From positions 226,775,798-226,839,797 of the forward strand of contig CM071568.1 of assembly GCA_036426205.1 (NCBI GenBank): DNA of 64,000 nucleotides, given 5' to 3'. Below the pieces are notes generated by a model that saw only the letters and a program-made list of their open reading frames with translations, searched no databases and had not been told where the DNA came from. Shown here one piece after another: positions 38,696-49,933 of the stretch. A program made the translations under genes and the position numbers. The stretch comes from Ascaphus truei. Its lineage: Eukaryota; Chordata; Amphibia; Anura; Ascaphidae. The first letter of the stretch is position 1. Every line of letters begins with the position of its first letter.

Positions 38696-38953
38696 CAGGG
38701 GTGCGCAAACGTTCCTGTTTGCGCCCCCCAGCCACCTTACCTGCTCTCTGCATGTGACGTCACATTGCCATGGCCTTTTGATGCCGCGTTGTCATGGTGA
38801 CGTGTCGCTGGGGTGCAGGTAAGAGGGAGTAACAGAGGCCTCGCACGCTCCCACTGCATTTAATTTAAATATTGTGGGGAAGAGCGCAAGGCATCTAAGC
38901 GCCGCATCCCCCTCCCCCCGAGAATCTTGAGCCCCCCAGTTTACGCACTCCTG
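38696..38953. mobile_element. hAT-type MITE with perfect 8-bp target duplication
   Basis: 258 bp, ends CAGGGGTGCGCAAACG and complemented CAGGAGTGCGTAAACTGG. GTTTATCC directly precedes (38688-38695) and directly follows (38954-38961). The interior has inverted GTGACGTCACATTGCCATG and CATTTAATTTAAAT modules. This copy defines the family ends best. Confidence 0.9.
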
Positions 38954-39013
38954 GTTTATCCAATGGTCAAACTGACTTTATGGTAGTGGTTCTGTATTTA
39001 TAAATATTACACA

Positions 39014-39829
39014 TGTAGCAGCACCCTTGGGGTATCTTAGTGGGTTCCTGGTCCCAACAGGGTGTTAAGGGGTTAAACCCCGTTTCAGGCCCCAGTTCAT
39101 GTAATTAATGTGAAGTAACCAATTTCATGTTGCAAGTCACCTAGACCGGTGATTGGCCAGTTCCTGTTTTCCAGAATGTGCTGGAAAAGTCACAATTTAG
39201 GGGATGACTCAGTTAGGTGGTTAAGTCTTCTTATAGGCAGTGTTAGGGTTAATCCTTGCCCTTGCTGCAGTAAACAACTCCCTAGTAGTGACAGGGGGTG
39301 GGCCCAAGGCCCATTAACGGGGCTAAGACCTAGGACCCTCCCCTGGTAACAAAAAGGGTCTGCATCTCAATTTAGTGTTGTTCTCTCTGCTCTCCCCTTA
39401 GGGGGAAGAGTGTGTGCTCTATCCTCTCCCCTCAGGGGGAGGAGGCTGTGTCTGTGTGCTGAGCCAGGGATCTGGTTTTCAGGCCTTCCCTCCCGCAGGG
39501 GAGTGGTAGCATCTACCCCTTACTCCACCAGGGAGTATGGGAGTTAAGGAGAGACTCCTGGGGCCTCAAGCTCCTTGGGTTGGCACCAGGGACCAGAAGA
39601 TGTATGCTGTATATTGTATACAATAAAGACCATCAGTTATTTTACTTCTGCCTGAGGCTGCAGTCATTCAGGGGGAGGGAAGAGAGGTTCCCTGCAGGGA
39701 CTGCACCTATTCACGAGAGGCCCTGTTGGATGGAAGCGCTGCACCGAAGAGAAAGCAGATAAGATTCGAAAACATGTCCTGTTTATCCCCACTACCACCA
39801 GCGGAAGCTCAGAATCCTGAGAGCCTAAG
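39014..39829 (+). repeat. Candidate LTR
   Basis: Begins TGTAGCAGCACCC, has repeated CCTCAGGGGGAG and CTCTCCCC modules, and AATAAA at 39622-39627 followed by a GAGG-rich stretch. Layout fits a solo LTR but no matching second LTR, primer-binding site or coding region is visible, and the right border is uncertain. A fragment of the GGCCTCGGCC MITE begins at about 39830. Confidence 0.35.
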
Positions 39830-41514
39830 GCCTCGGCCAGGGTGGTGCTGAGCGGGTGCGCGCGCCGCAATGAAACACATTTAGGCAGTGTGTGGCCAGC
39901 GTGAGCAAGCGCCTGCTCCGTGACGTTGTGGCCGCGCCCCCAGGACAGAACAATCAGGACAGGCTTTTAGGATACTTCATTCTTTGGAAGCGCCTCCAGT
40001 CAGCATGGATCCTGGAACTTCTGCAGGATGGTCCATAATGACACTATGTTCTCTCCAGGCAGTAAACCACACCTCGTTATGATTCAACCGGTATTTATTG
40101 CACTTCATATCAGTTACAGCATCTCTGCTACCCCTTGAAGGTTACTTTAAGGCTTGAGGCCCATCTAAGGTCCCTTCTGGTGCTCCTCCTGTATCCCCTT
40201 GTGGGATACAGGGTAGTTGTTGTCCACTCCACAGGGGGAGGGAAGATACAAGAGACACACTGATTTCTGGGAGAGTATCAGTATATACCCTGGGGTTGGC
40301 CTTGTAACCCTGCCCCATAACAGGGCAGGTCTGATACTGACAGGCGTCACATCAACCTCATGTGACCCAGCCAGTATACTCCCCCAGGCTGACACCCTCA
40401 GGTTGTTGCTAGGCCCGTCCTTGGATACAGTAAATGTCCCCTCTTATTGTATTAAGGGAGGGAACTCAGTCATTACCCTTTTTTATTATCAGATGTTTGA
40501 ATTTATGGTTCTAACCCTAAATATTTAGAGGGGGGGGTCCACCCTCTTCATCTCTGAGTTGTGTGTGAAACGCTATGTACATTAATGGCGATGTATAAAT
40601 AAAGATATACAAACATACATACATATATATTTACATTCTGTTTCAATACATCTATTGCACAAGATCCCACGGGCATATTTATATTCTCACAAATAGGGGG
40701 TTAGCTTTGACTGACATCAAAAGTGCGGGGAAGATGGGCGCCAAAGTGAATACTACTCTGGCACAGAATATTTTTAATATTCCAGTATCAGTCATAGATA
40801 GGGACAATGTACAGTCAGCCTTTGTATGACAGTTCAATGTGATCCATCGCAGGATACCTCAGGTTGTCTATATTCAGAAAATATAATCCGTGTCTGGGTG
40901 CATCCTTGTTTAGAAAAAAACACTTGTGTGATGCTTGATAAAGGACTTTTGCCTGAAACACGTAGGTGCTGTCAAATGACCTATATGTCTGTATTTGTGT
41001 TCTTGATTTAATACATTTTTCACTATGGGAACATTTTCTCTGTAACATCATTTTTCAATGGAGATGTAGTGCTCTGCCTTTTTCTTCGTTTTCTCCTGCA
41101 TCATTGTTTAGTTACTGTAATTACATGAGAAAGTAGCTGTGCGTCAAAATCTGTGTAATGGTACTTTGAGACCCACCACCCTTTTCTCAAATAAAACATA
41201 AACTAAATGTAACCCTACTTGCCCGGCTCTTAAGGAGTTTACATAAGGATAGACTATTTACATGGCTGTGCTCAGTGTCTCATACCTTTGCAGGGTGTTG
41301 GATCCGTGTAGGCTGGGTCTACATATGCAAATGTTAGAATGAAATGCGCCAGGAACTTTTATAGTACAAACAAAGCGCTTTATTCACATCCGTTGATAAT
41401 GTTCCACATACATAGGGCATACTTCTCATAGACATTAACTAGTGTCAAACAATATGGTTACTCTGTGCTTCTTCCCTTAATAGCACTCACTAGGGAAGTA
41501 CTTAAGCTTCTTTA
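39830..41514. other. Intergenic repeats, mostly unassigned
   Basis: 39830-39960 is a GC-rich truncated MITE. 40030-40550 carries paired GGGATACAGG and CCCTGCCCCATAACAGGGC-type modules and may be another LTR-like fragment. 40565-40625 is an L2-like tail (AACGCTATGTACATTAATGG). A hammerhead-like motif lies at 40934-40962. Nothing clear from 40963 to 41514. Confidence 0.4.
40934..40962 (+). other. Hammerhead-ribozyme-like motif
   Basis: CTTGATAAAGGACTTTTGCC then TGAAACACG. AAGG pairs with CCT in the stem II position, and GAAAC matches the 3' core. TTGATAA departs from CTGATGA. Part of the six-member set described in the findings. Confidence 0.3.
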
Positions 41515-41770
41515 GGCCGCGCTTTTAGTGCCGGCGACGTGACGTCGCCCAAAAACAAATGCATTGCCGCCGCATGCGCTTATAGTGCGCACGATGGCGA
41601 CAATGCGACGGAGCGACATCGCGAAAACTGGTTGCCGGCAAAACGAATCCAATCAACCAATCAAATGGACGGAAACCCGCGCTGCCGCCGCCCGGTGAAA
41701 TATAACTTTCGCCGGTGGCGACGGCGACGTCACCCGTCGTGTCACCATTGACGCCACTATAGGCACGGCC
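41515..41770. mobile_element. Harbinger-type MITE, GGCCGCGC-TATAGTG family
   Basis: 256 bp, ends GGCCGCGCTTTTAGTGCC and complemented GGCCGTGCCTATAGTGGC, flanked by TTA (41512-41514, 41771-41773). Interior CAATCAACCAATCAAATGG plus GGCGACGGCGACG runs. Best-defined copy of the family. Confidence 0.8.
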
Positions 41771-41846
41771 TTAGGATTCAACCCCTTGGTAGCTCTTACT
41801 CATACGCTGGTGAGGTACTTATACTTGTGTCCCTTTAGTAATGCAA

Positions 41847-42486
41847 GGCTGCGCTTATAGTGCCGGCTATGGCTACGGATGACGTCATCCATCTCTGTAG
41901 CCCTTACGAAAGTTGTAATTTGAGTTTTAGAGACGTCTCTGGCTACAAGGAGAGTGACATCAGGCAGAAGGGCGGGGACAAGAGCAAGGGGGAAGGCTGA
42001 AACAGAGGAGTTGTAATTTCTGTTTGTATGCTGAATTTACTTTAAATTACGGGAGAATTTACTATTTTAAAGTTGTTAATATAGTATGTTTCACTTGACA
42101 GACACACAATCACACACACACACATCCCCCCTCTCCCTGCACACACACATCCCCCCTCTCCCTGCACACATCCCCCCTCACCCTGCACACACACACACAT
42201 CCCCCCTCACCCTGCACACACACACATCCCCCCTCACCCTGCACACACACATCCCCCCTCTCCCTGCACACACACACACACTCCCTGCATCAGAAGCTAT
42301 CTGATTGGTTTATAGCCTGTCACATGGTGAAACGTCGCTGTAAAAACCAAATTCTACTGAGTACAGAGATTTAGGTCACTCCGTCGCTCCATCGCCGTTG
42401 CACCTACTATAAGCGCATGCAACGGATTCAATGCATTTGTTTTGACGCAATGTCGCATCGCCTGTCCCGGCACTATAAGCGTGTGA
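41847..42486. mobile_element. Diverged MITE of the same family, interrupted by a minisatellite
   Basis: Left GGCTGCGCTTATAGTGCC; right CACTATAAGCGTG. The family interior (CTGATTGGTTTATAGCC, AATGCATTTGTTTTGACG) resumes after a foreign stretch at about 42000-42290. Target duplication not visible, right tip eroded. Confidence 0.55.
42105..42290 (+). repeat. CA plus CT-rich minisatellite
   Basis: About seven irregular units of ACACACACATCCCCCCTC then WCCCTGC, 20-30 bp each. Confidence 0.85.
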
Positions 42487-43456
42487 CGACTCAGGAGATT
42501 CCTTCCACTCCTTGTCCCTCTCTCCCGTCTCCTATTGCCCCTTCTACTCCTTCCCACTCCTCTCCATTGCCTTCTACTTCTCTCCCTTTGCCGCAGCGTG
42601 TCCCCCGCAGGTCTCGCATGCCCACGCAGTCCCCGAGTCCCTGCTACGATCCTCCCCGCTCCCTCTCTCCCGCGGTGCCCGCATTACCTGCCCCAGTTGT
42701 GGTGTCCGTCCCGTTGCCTCCTCCCTGCGTGGTGCCCGCGGCGTTCCGCGGGCTTGGTGACGCGTCCGGTGCATGCTCTCCCTCAGCCCACGGAGAGCGC
42801 GCGCACACGCTCCTCCGCTGGTCTCCCTGGCCCACCTGCTCCCTCCTCTCTGCCTCTGCGTGCCGTCTCGCGGTCGCAGGTCTCGCGCGCCTTCCCCTCC
42901 TCTGGGCCCCGTGCCTCTCCTGCGTCCTCCCCTCGGTCTGTGCGGGCCGTCTGTGTTGCAGCCTGTGCACGCGCATCCCCAGCTTACAGAGGGCGCGCGC
43001 ACATGCTTCTCTTATCCTGTTCCCCATGTTTCCGCCTCCCAAGCTCTACAGGCCATTCCCCTGACTGCCCCTTCTGTCTCGTCCTCTTCTCTCCCTGTCC
43101 TATCCCTGTCGTCTCCCACTTCTCTCTCTACTCCTCCCCTCTCTCCCATTGGTATGCCCTCCTTTATAACCCCTGCCTGTCCACTTCTTCCCCGCTCTGC
43201 ATAGTTCCTGTTTCCCTGTGTGTACCTGACCTATGCTGTGCTCCCTCTGTGTTCCTGTTGTTTCCTGCTCCTGTGTTATCTGGGATTTCCCTGGCTTTGA
43301 CCCCTGCTTGTCCTGGACTACTCTGCTCTCTGGTATCCCTTTGAACCCTGCTACGCATACCACTTCGCTTACCTCTGGCTTCCTAGGACCTGGCTTATAC
43401 TCTGACGATTCTACCCTCTGGACTCCTGATCATTGGCACACGGACACGACTATTCT
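42487..43456 (+). repeat. Pyrimidine-rich, LTR-like or leader-like segment
   Basis: CT-rich sequence with GC-rich core (42590-43000) and CTGACC/CCTG-rich right part. The layout resembles 16310-17460. Long frames in all three plus-strand phases (up to 269 codons) reflect scarcity of A, not a gene: they are Ser/Pro/Leu-rich, overlap each other and show no domain. Origin undetermined. Confidence 0.3.
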
Positions 43457-43836
43457 TAGGCTGGGGCCAAAGAGGGGGTAGCAGGGCTGAGGCGCGCTGA
43501 CGCTGAGGCTCGCCTGCTGAAATCTGTGTGATTTCATGCCCATGCAGGCGAGCCAGCGGGCGCGATCGGGAGGCGGGGAGAGACTGAGGGAGGCGGGGCA
43601 GTGACGTCACTGGGCCAATCGCCCGCGACGCACCGACGTCAACGTCACGGTGCCGACGTCACGGCGCCGTGACAATGACGCTGCTCCGCGCTGATTGGAT
43701 GTTTTCAGCCGACAGCGCTCTGAAAAATAGTTTGGCTGTCGGCTGAAAAATCCAGTGCCTCAGCATGTCTGCGGACGCTCGCGTGAGCCCCCTCTAAAGA
43801 CATCCTCATGGAGGATGCAGGGGCTCAGCGCAGACA
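43457..43836. mobile_element. GC-rich MITE, CAGCCGACAGC family, partial inverted copy
   Basis: Shares GAGGCTCGCCTG, GTGACGTCAC, GCCGTGACAATGACG, TTTTCAGCCGACAGC and GAGGATGCAGGGGCTCAGCG with 45543-45931, in opposite orientation and without one terminus. The right end stops inside the family sequence. Confidence 0.65.
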
Positions 43837-44409
43837 TCCCCAAGCGTTGCAAGTATATACTAGCATTCATCCTACAGGCCCAGCAACGCTATACCACACT
43901 CCGGGCTTGCTCCCACTACTGTGGGTGTGTGGTATCATACCGTTCCCACCTCAGTACTGGGGTCTAGCCAGGTCTGCGGGCATACAGGCGTGACAAGCGC
44001 AGCCATAGATTGACAATCTCTTGTATAGCTTCCTCAATGCCCTGGATCTGGTGGTGATGTCACTATCACCAGACAAAGTGGGTGTGGGTTAGTTTTTGCA
44101 AAGTCATCCTGTATCACATGCAGGTGAGGGAAGTAACTCTGTGTGACCCCACACAGATAACCCTCTGGGGTACGATGACAAGATTTCCAAAAGTAAAAAC
44201 CGGGACACAATAAAAAATTATTTCTAAAACAAATTACTTAACATAAAATTAATTATTAGAATGGGATTTGTCTAATAGCATCCCCAATTATGCTCTAGCA
44301 TTGATTTATTTATCTCCCTCTCTCTATCTTCTCCCTCTCCCTTCTCTCCCTCTCGCTTCTCTCTCCTGTCTCCCTGTTTTCTACCCTATTTCTCTAATCT
44401 CCTCCCTGT

Positions 44410-44410
<1 letters not shown>
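43837..44410. other. Intergenic, nothing firm
   Basis: Unassigned sequence with a TCTCCCTCTC-rich tract from 44310 to 44400. No gene recognised. Confidence 0.4.

Positions 44411-44458
<48 letters not shown>
44411..44458. repeat. CA microsatellite
   Basis: About 24 uninterrupted CA units. Confidence 0.95.
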
Positions 44459-44459
<1 letters not shown>

Positions 44460-44629
44460 CAGCGCTGGAAGTCAACTTCCACATCCAGTTGCCGGGCCTC
44501 TGGTTTCCGCTTCTGGGCCTCGGCTCCTGGCCCTCCCCAGGTACTGTCTGCCTCTTCCCACACTATCCTCTCCCACTGGAAGCTGTGGGCACACACTGGC
44601 GGGGGAGAGAGGCAGGCCCGGCAAGTGGT

Positions 44630-44965
44630 AATTGTATCTGGGGGGGTAGTGGTATCTGTGGGTGTGTGTAGTGTGTTTGTATCTGGGGGTGTAATGGTGT
44701 TTGTATCTGGGGGGGTTTAGTGATGTTTGTATCTGGGGGGTAGTGATGGTGTCTGTATTTGGGGAGGTAGTGGTGACTATATTTGGGGGGGTAGGGTTGT
44801 TTTGTATTGGGAAGGGTATTGTGTGCGTATTGGGGGGGCGGGTGTAATTATTGTATGCGGGGTTGTATGGGAATTGGGGGGAATTGTGTGTGTGTGGCCC
44901 GGGGAGGAGGGGTAAATTACTGTGAGATGGGGGGCATATTGGGAGCGGGATTGAGTGATAGCAGA
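44630..44965 (+). repeat. G-rich degenerate minisatellite
   Basis: Roughly 25-32-bp units of TTTGTATCTGGGGGG then TAGTGATGGTG, with many GGGG to GGGGGGGG runs on the plus strand. Dense G-runs at short spacing could form G-quadruplexes. It lies in the CAPN7-COL6A4 interval, with no link to either promoter evident. Confidence 0.8.
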
Positions 44966-45542
44966 GGGGGGGGGGTGAGAGGAGACGGGTGTAAGAGAGG
45001 GAGGAAGAGATGGGGTACTAATGAGAGACAGAGGGGGGAGGAAATACAGGTGGTTTGAAAGGGGAGGGCTTGCAAGGCCGCTGACACAGGGGATGGAGGG
45101 AGCGCTGACACGGAGGGCGGGGGGGTCCTGGAACCCCGGGAAATCTGTCGGCGGCCCTGTACATACAGAACACACACACACATTTACCCAAATACACATA
45201 CTCGTACCCACATACACACACTCACTTACCCACATACACTTACACACTTACCTTATTAGTGACAGCACACTGCAGCCAGGGACAAGAGAAGGAGCAGCAC
45301 AGTGCCACCTAATGGCTGGAGGAGTGATTGTGCTGCATGGCCCCTGCTACTGCTCCAGCAAAATTGGGACATTCGAGAGATTGTCGAGACACCGGGACGT
45401 CTGGTCACCCTACTCTAGGGTCCTTAACCCCTTAACAAGTAGTAATCCCTAGCACCAGAGCTATATAAATAAAAAGGAAATGAATTGGATATAATATTTG
45501 CTTACAGTTCACAAAATGATGGTTTGTATGGTGGCCCATTAA

Positions 45543-45931
45543 GGCTACGTCCCTAGCAGGGGAAGCCGCGCGGAGCAGCGCGGACGCTCCGCGCTGAGCC
45601 CCTGCATCCTCAATGAGGATGTCTTGAGAGGGGGCTCACGCGAGCGACCGCAGGCGTGCTGAGGCGTTGGGATTTTCAGCCGACAGCAGAGCCTGTTTCT
45701 CAGCGCGCTGTCGGCTGAAAACCACCAATCACAGCAAAGCAGCGTAAGCATCAATGGCGCCGTGACGTTGACGTCGGTGCGTCGCGGGCTATTGGCCCCG
45801 CGACGTCACTACCCCGCCCCCCGATCGCGCACGCTGGCTCGCCTGCCAGTCCATGGGAGCGCTCCTGACCAGGCAGGCGAGCCTCAGCGTCAGCGCGGAG
45901 GAGCGCGGGCTGAGGCTCTATGGACGCAGCT
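45543..45931. mobile_element. GC-rich MITE, CAGCCGACAGC family, full length
   Basis: 389 bp, ends GGCTACGTCCCTAGC and complemented AGCTGCGTCCATAG. Flanks are TAA (45540-45542) and TTA (45932-45934), close to a TWA duplication. The interior is palindrome-rich: AGCCGACAGC and GCTGTCGGCT, GACGTCGG, CGACGTCAC. It interrupts AT-rich intergenic DNA. Confidence 0.7.
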
Positions 45932-45934
45932 TTA

Positions 45935-47329
45935 GACATTTGGAATTGTATTAATAATCGCCGTGTCCCCCCTCTCTCCTGCAGCCATGGGGGCTCTGAT
46001 TGTCCCAGGTACTCGTGACGAGCAATAATCCTTCACATCACTAAAGGCATGGAGGCATCTTATATATGTACTGCTTTACAAGAAATCAAAGAAATCTCAA
46101 TATTTTGTGTGCATGTTAATGAGATGAAGGAGCTGAAGTTACGTGACCTAATATGCATTTGTGAACAACAGCAAATAAAAGTTCAACTTGTTCTGAAGGG
46201 GGAAAAAAACAGCGTATGGGCTACTAGGCTATAGCACAAAACTGTCCCACAAATCCTTGTTAGAAAATGTTCTTGTAAAATTCCCACGTACACATATTGG
46301 GAAACTGCCTTGGCAGCGAAGGGGTTAACATTGAGTAAAAGCTATTCGGGCCATATTTCAGAAAGATTTATGCAGAACGGGCGAGTTTCTCAAATAAACC
46401 AATTTTTCCTCAAGGTCTGGCAATGAAAAAGGAGTCATACTATGGATTTGTACATTAAAAAGTAGTGGTCGTCCGTGCTACCCTCACTGTGAGAATGTCA
46501 TATGTGGTTAGCTATGTCCCTGTTTCGTCACATCCGTACCTGGTCCAGAGTGGGAAAATATCACAGGCAGAGGCATCTAATAGGGAGAGCTTTGAAACAA
46601 AATACTACCTGTCAATAGCATCCATCACTTTCTTTTCAGGACTCACTCAAATATTAATAGCAAAAAAATACTTAATTTCTCCTCGATGTCCCATTCTATT
46701 CTGTGCATCCAGCCTAGTTCTGCTCCCTCAGAAAACAGGTGCAGTGCCCATAGGATGCCAGAAACGCTGTTTATCTGATTCAATGTGTATTAAAACATTT
46801 TATTTAATGTTTGCTTGTGCATATGAACATGCTTATTCTGCTTACATTTCTGTAAGTGCCCTAGTTGCTAACTCAATTGTCCCACCCAATGCCCTGGTAA
46901 CAGAAGCTGAAGCCGCCTCTCTTTTTGTTGTTGTCGTGATTGTGAATGTTGTTTGTTTACCAAATTTGACTTGATGATGCTGAATTGTGGGTCTTGTTTT
47001 GAATCTGGGTATAATCATGGTGAAATATGCCTATAATAATCAACTTTCAAACAAGCAAAGCATTGTCGCAGTATTGACAAAGTGTATACGTACTAAAAAA
47101 AAAGCACCTTATTTAGCAAAGAGAAGAAATACCACTAAAAAAACAAAAGTTCTCCTATGATAAATCCGGATTTACAGCTGGGAGACTTTAGTCATGCAAC
47201 CCCTACATGTTGGCTCGTGGCCACATGACATTGTTCCTTGCACTTATAACTATGTCAAGAAGTTATAGTAAGGTTAGCTATGCAAATAAAGGTGAGTCAG
47301 AGGAAGAGGAGCATTCTTGTGTTAAAATT
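45935..47329. other. Intergenic, no recognised gene
   Basis: AT-rich. A plus-strand ORF of 169 codons at 46465-46974 has no domain or homologue I recognise, no splice or polyadenylation context, and a hydrophobic, unstructured composition. Treated as chance or as a repeat remnant. Confidence 0.4.
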
Positions 47330-47339
47330 AAGGTCACGC

Positions 47340-48640
47340 TACCCTCAGATAACAGGCCACCTACTCACAGACCCTCCGACAGTGGCACACTCTCTAAAGA
47401 TCTGGGACAAACTCAAATTTAAATATAAGTTGTCATCTAAAAATTCTCAATTAACCCCTCTATGGGGGAACACAAGTTTTTCCCCTGGACAGGACAGGCA
47501 GCTGGTTCTCCAATTGGGCAAAGGCAGGAATAAACAGATTAAGGGGTTTACGTAAAAAAGGTAAAATGGCACAGTTTGATCAATTAACTTTGGAAAAGGG
47601 AATCCCCTCACGAGAAATATATTGCGCTTTCTCCAGATCAGAGCATTTTAAGCTAAAACCAATCCCCCTGACTCTGAATCAAGGTTTGAATCTACATGTA
47701 TGGAAGCTGAGTCACAGAGTGGCGTAACCTCAAGGTTATACAGGATCTTCTCTATCCCTAGTAAAGCGACCCAAGATAGGAACAGCTACATTAAATTATG
47801 GGAGAGAGATCTAGGTGAAGAGCTGGAGGAGGGGGATTGGGATGATATTTTTAATGGAGTGGTGGACTGCTCCATCTGCACAACGGTGAAAGAGAATGAG
47901 TAGAAGGTAATGCTACGGTGGTATAGAACCCCTATAACCATCTCCAAATATGTACCAGGATATTCTCCTCTGTGCCCAAAGGGGTGCGGAGAGAGAGCCA
48001 CATTTATCCAGATGTGGTGGTCCTGCCCACATATTGCTGATCTTTGGGCCCGGATCCACAGTTGGATCCAGAGAATTCTAGATGTGGAAATACCATTGCA
48101 CCCGTGGTTATTTCTCTTGAATAGACCCATTTTGGGTCTCTCGAGGGCAGAAAATAAACAGATATCCCAAATAGCCACCAGGTGCAAAATAGCAGAGGTA
48201 TGGATCCAGAATTAAATTCCTTCCATAACAATTATAAGGGATAAAATAGGTTTATGTGCCAAATGGAGAAGTTGACTAGCCTTATCAATGATACCTGTGA
48301 CAATTTCCAGAAAACCTGGAGCCCATGGTTGATACATGTGAATAATCTGGATTTAAATCCGGAAACAATAATGATATAATCCAGATGGCGCTCTTGTTAT
48401 TCCATGTCATTCTATGTAATGCAAGTGGGATCTATGTAAAAGTATTGTTATACATATATGTTAAAAATATGTTGGATAAAGATGTTCCGGCACCACTCCT
48501 CACCCCCCACCCCCCACCCCCCCACTATTATTTTATATGATTTGTGATATGTTGTCCCCCCCCAAATAAAGAAAAATGTATGTAAAGTCGTAATGCATAC
48601 AATCAATCAAATACAAGTTAAATAAAAAAATTAAAAAATC
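47340..48640 (+). pseudogene. L1/Tx1-type LINE, 5'-truncated ORF2 C-terminus
   Basis: Fragments of the region C-terminal to the RT: SLKIWDKLKFKYKLSSKNS (47395-47450), LYRIFSIPS..LWERDLGEEL (47735-47830), and RWYRTPITISKYVPGYSPLC with CGE..WWSCPHI (47912-48050), the last being the Cys/His motif near the L1 ORF2 end. Frames are broken. It ends in an A-rich tail (48567-48640). AAGGTCACGC at 47330-47339 recurs at 48641-48650, and extended to AATYAAGGTCACGC it is 13 of 14 identical: a target-site duplication typical of target-primed insertion. Confidence 0.88.
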
Positions 48641-48885
48641 AAGGTCACGCATCATGTTGCTGTGCTGATTTTTGCTTTAGCTGTTATCATGAAACCAACA
48701 TGAAAATTATTTGCAGGTGTTGTGACACAAACTTTAAAGACAATATAAGCTTTTTTTTATTTCATAGCCAACAATTACTGTCTTATTTTCAATAAGCTCA
48801 TGTGCATCAGTTGTCTTCCAGAACAATACAAGACAAATTTGTTCATGTCTTTTTAGTCGTCATTGCTAATTGAGATAAACCACAC

Positions 48886-48891
48886 TTTATT
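48886..48891 (-). promoter_or_regulatory. Possible COL6A4 polyadenylation signal
   Basis: AATAAA on the minus strand about 440 bp downstream of the COL6A4-like stop codon. This is the best-placed canonical hexamer I found, but 3' UTR length is unknown. Confidence 0.3.
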
Positions 48892-48908
48892 ATGTATATC
48901 TACCAAGC

Positions 48909-48953
48909 TGGCCTGTTGGTGGCTCTTGAGGACTGGAGTTGCCCATCCCTGAC
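48909..48953. repeat. Fragment of the palindromic hAT-like MITE
   Basis: CCTGTTGGTGGCTCTTGAGG then ACTGGAGTTGCCCATCCCTG matches one arm of the element at 15894-16067. The other arm is missing. Confidence 0.6.
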
Positions 48954-49331
48954 CTAACAGGGGCTGAATTGCAACAGGAAAACCATGGGTGGATATGTAC
49001 TAAATGGAACATTGTGCTACTGTACACATTATTGCAGCACGATTGTTGCATCTTGAGCCTGCTGTCAGTCAACTGAGGATCCCATATCCAAAAGCTCTGG
49101 GAATAATGCCATTTGCATATTTAATGATGTATTTTTTTTTTATATAATACCATTTCAGGATCTTCTGCAGGATTTCCAAAAATATCTTGAAAAACTTCTA
49201 AAAAAAGATACATGCTAAACTTTTTTTAAAAAAATCACATAATAAAAAATAAAAAAAAATAAAACAAATCACAAAATTGCACGTGGACTACAAAGACTAC
49301 CCTCTCATTACCAATTCTATCCATCAGCAGC

Positions 49332-49933
49332 TCATGTAATTTTCTTTAGCAAGCTCTGCAACGTGACTCTCTTTGTTAGATCGCTGTATTCAGGGACGCG
49401 GAACACTCTCTCCTCTACATGTGTGAAGTTAAAGTTGTTTTCCTTCCCGCTTACCAGCTGACAAATACCGAGTTCATGGAACATTCCAACGGTGACGGCA
49501 AACAGCTCGGTTTTGGACTTTAATGCTGCCGCTGCCTGTGCTGTGATTTGGCTTTGTGCAGCGCCTGAAGATCTCCCGTCAGAGAAAACGATGACCTTCC
49601 TCACGACGTTGGGTCGCCCGTCACTCCTTAGGAAATTTGCAAGGTACCTTAAAGCAGCTGGTAAATCTGTGGCCTCATCCATGTACGTGATCCCTGGCAG
49701 GCGAGACGCAGCATCCTCTAGCCTATTGGTGAGAGGGACCTCTAGCTTCTGCAGGCCCGTGTTGCTGTACTGAATCACAGACAGTCTGAGCATTTTGTTG
49801 AGGTTCATTTGTTCTGACAAGATCTTGGCTGTTGCTTTCTCAACAAATCCTTTCACCCTGTCAAAGTTTTCATGGCCAACGCTGCTAGACCCATCCATCA
49901 GGAATACAATCTCTGTTGGTTCTCCAAACTCAA
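49332..49933 (-). CDS. COL6A4: COL6A4 last exon, complete C2 vWA domain and stop
   Basis: 602 bp. EPTEIVFLMDGSSSVGHENF opens the vWA fold with the MIDAS DGSSS. MLRLSVIQYSNTG, ATDLPAALRYLANFLRSDG and VIVFSDGRSSGAAQ follow, and RVFRVPEYSDLTKRVTLQS leads to KKIT and TGA (49332-49334). The acceptor is TTCTTGTAG. The domain is complete, with no frameshift. Confidence 0.95.

Noticed and set aside
42417..43363. ORFs of 215, 269 and 143 codons on the plus strand
   Set aside because: Three phases are open at once because the region is pyrimidine-rich. The products are Ser/Pro/Leu-rich without domains.
46465..46974. 169-codon ORF on the plus strand as a gene
   Set aside because: No recognised homology, promoter, splice or polyadenylation context. 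Kept only as a note in the intergenic entry.
49492..49773. 93-codon plus-strand ORF
   Set aside because: Antisense shadow of the COL6A4 C2 exon.
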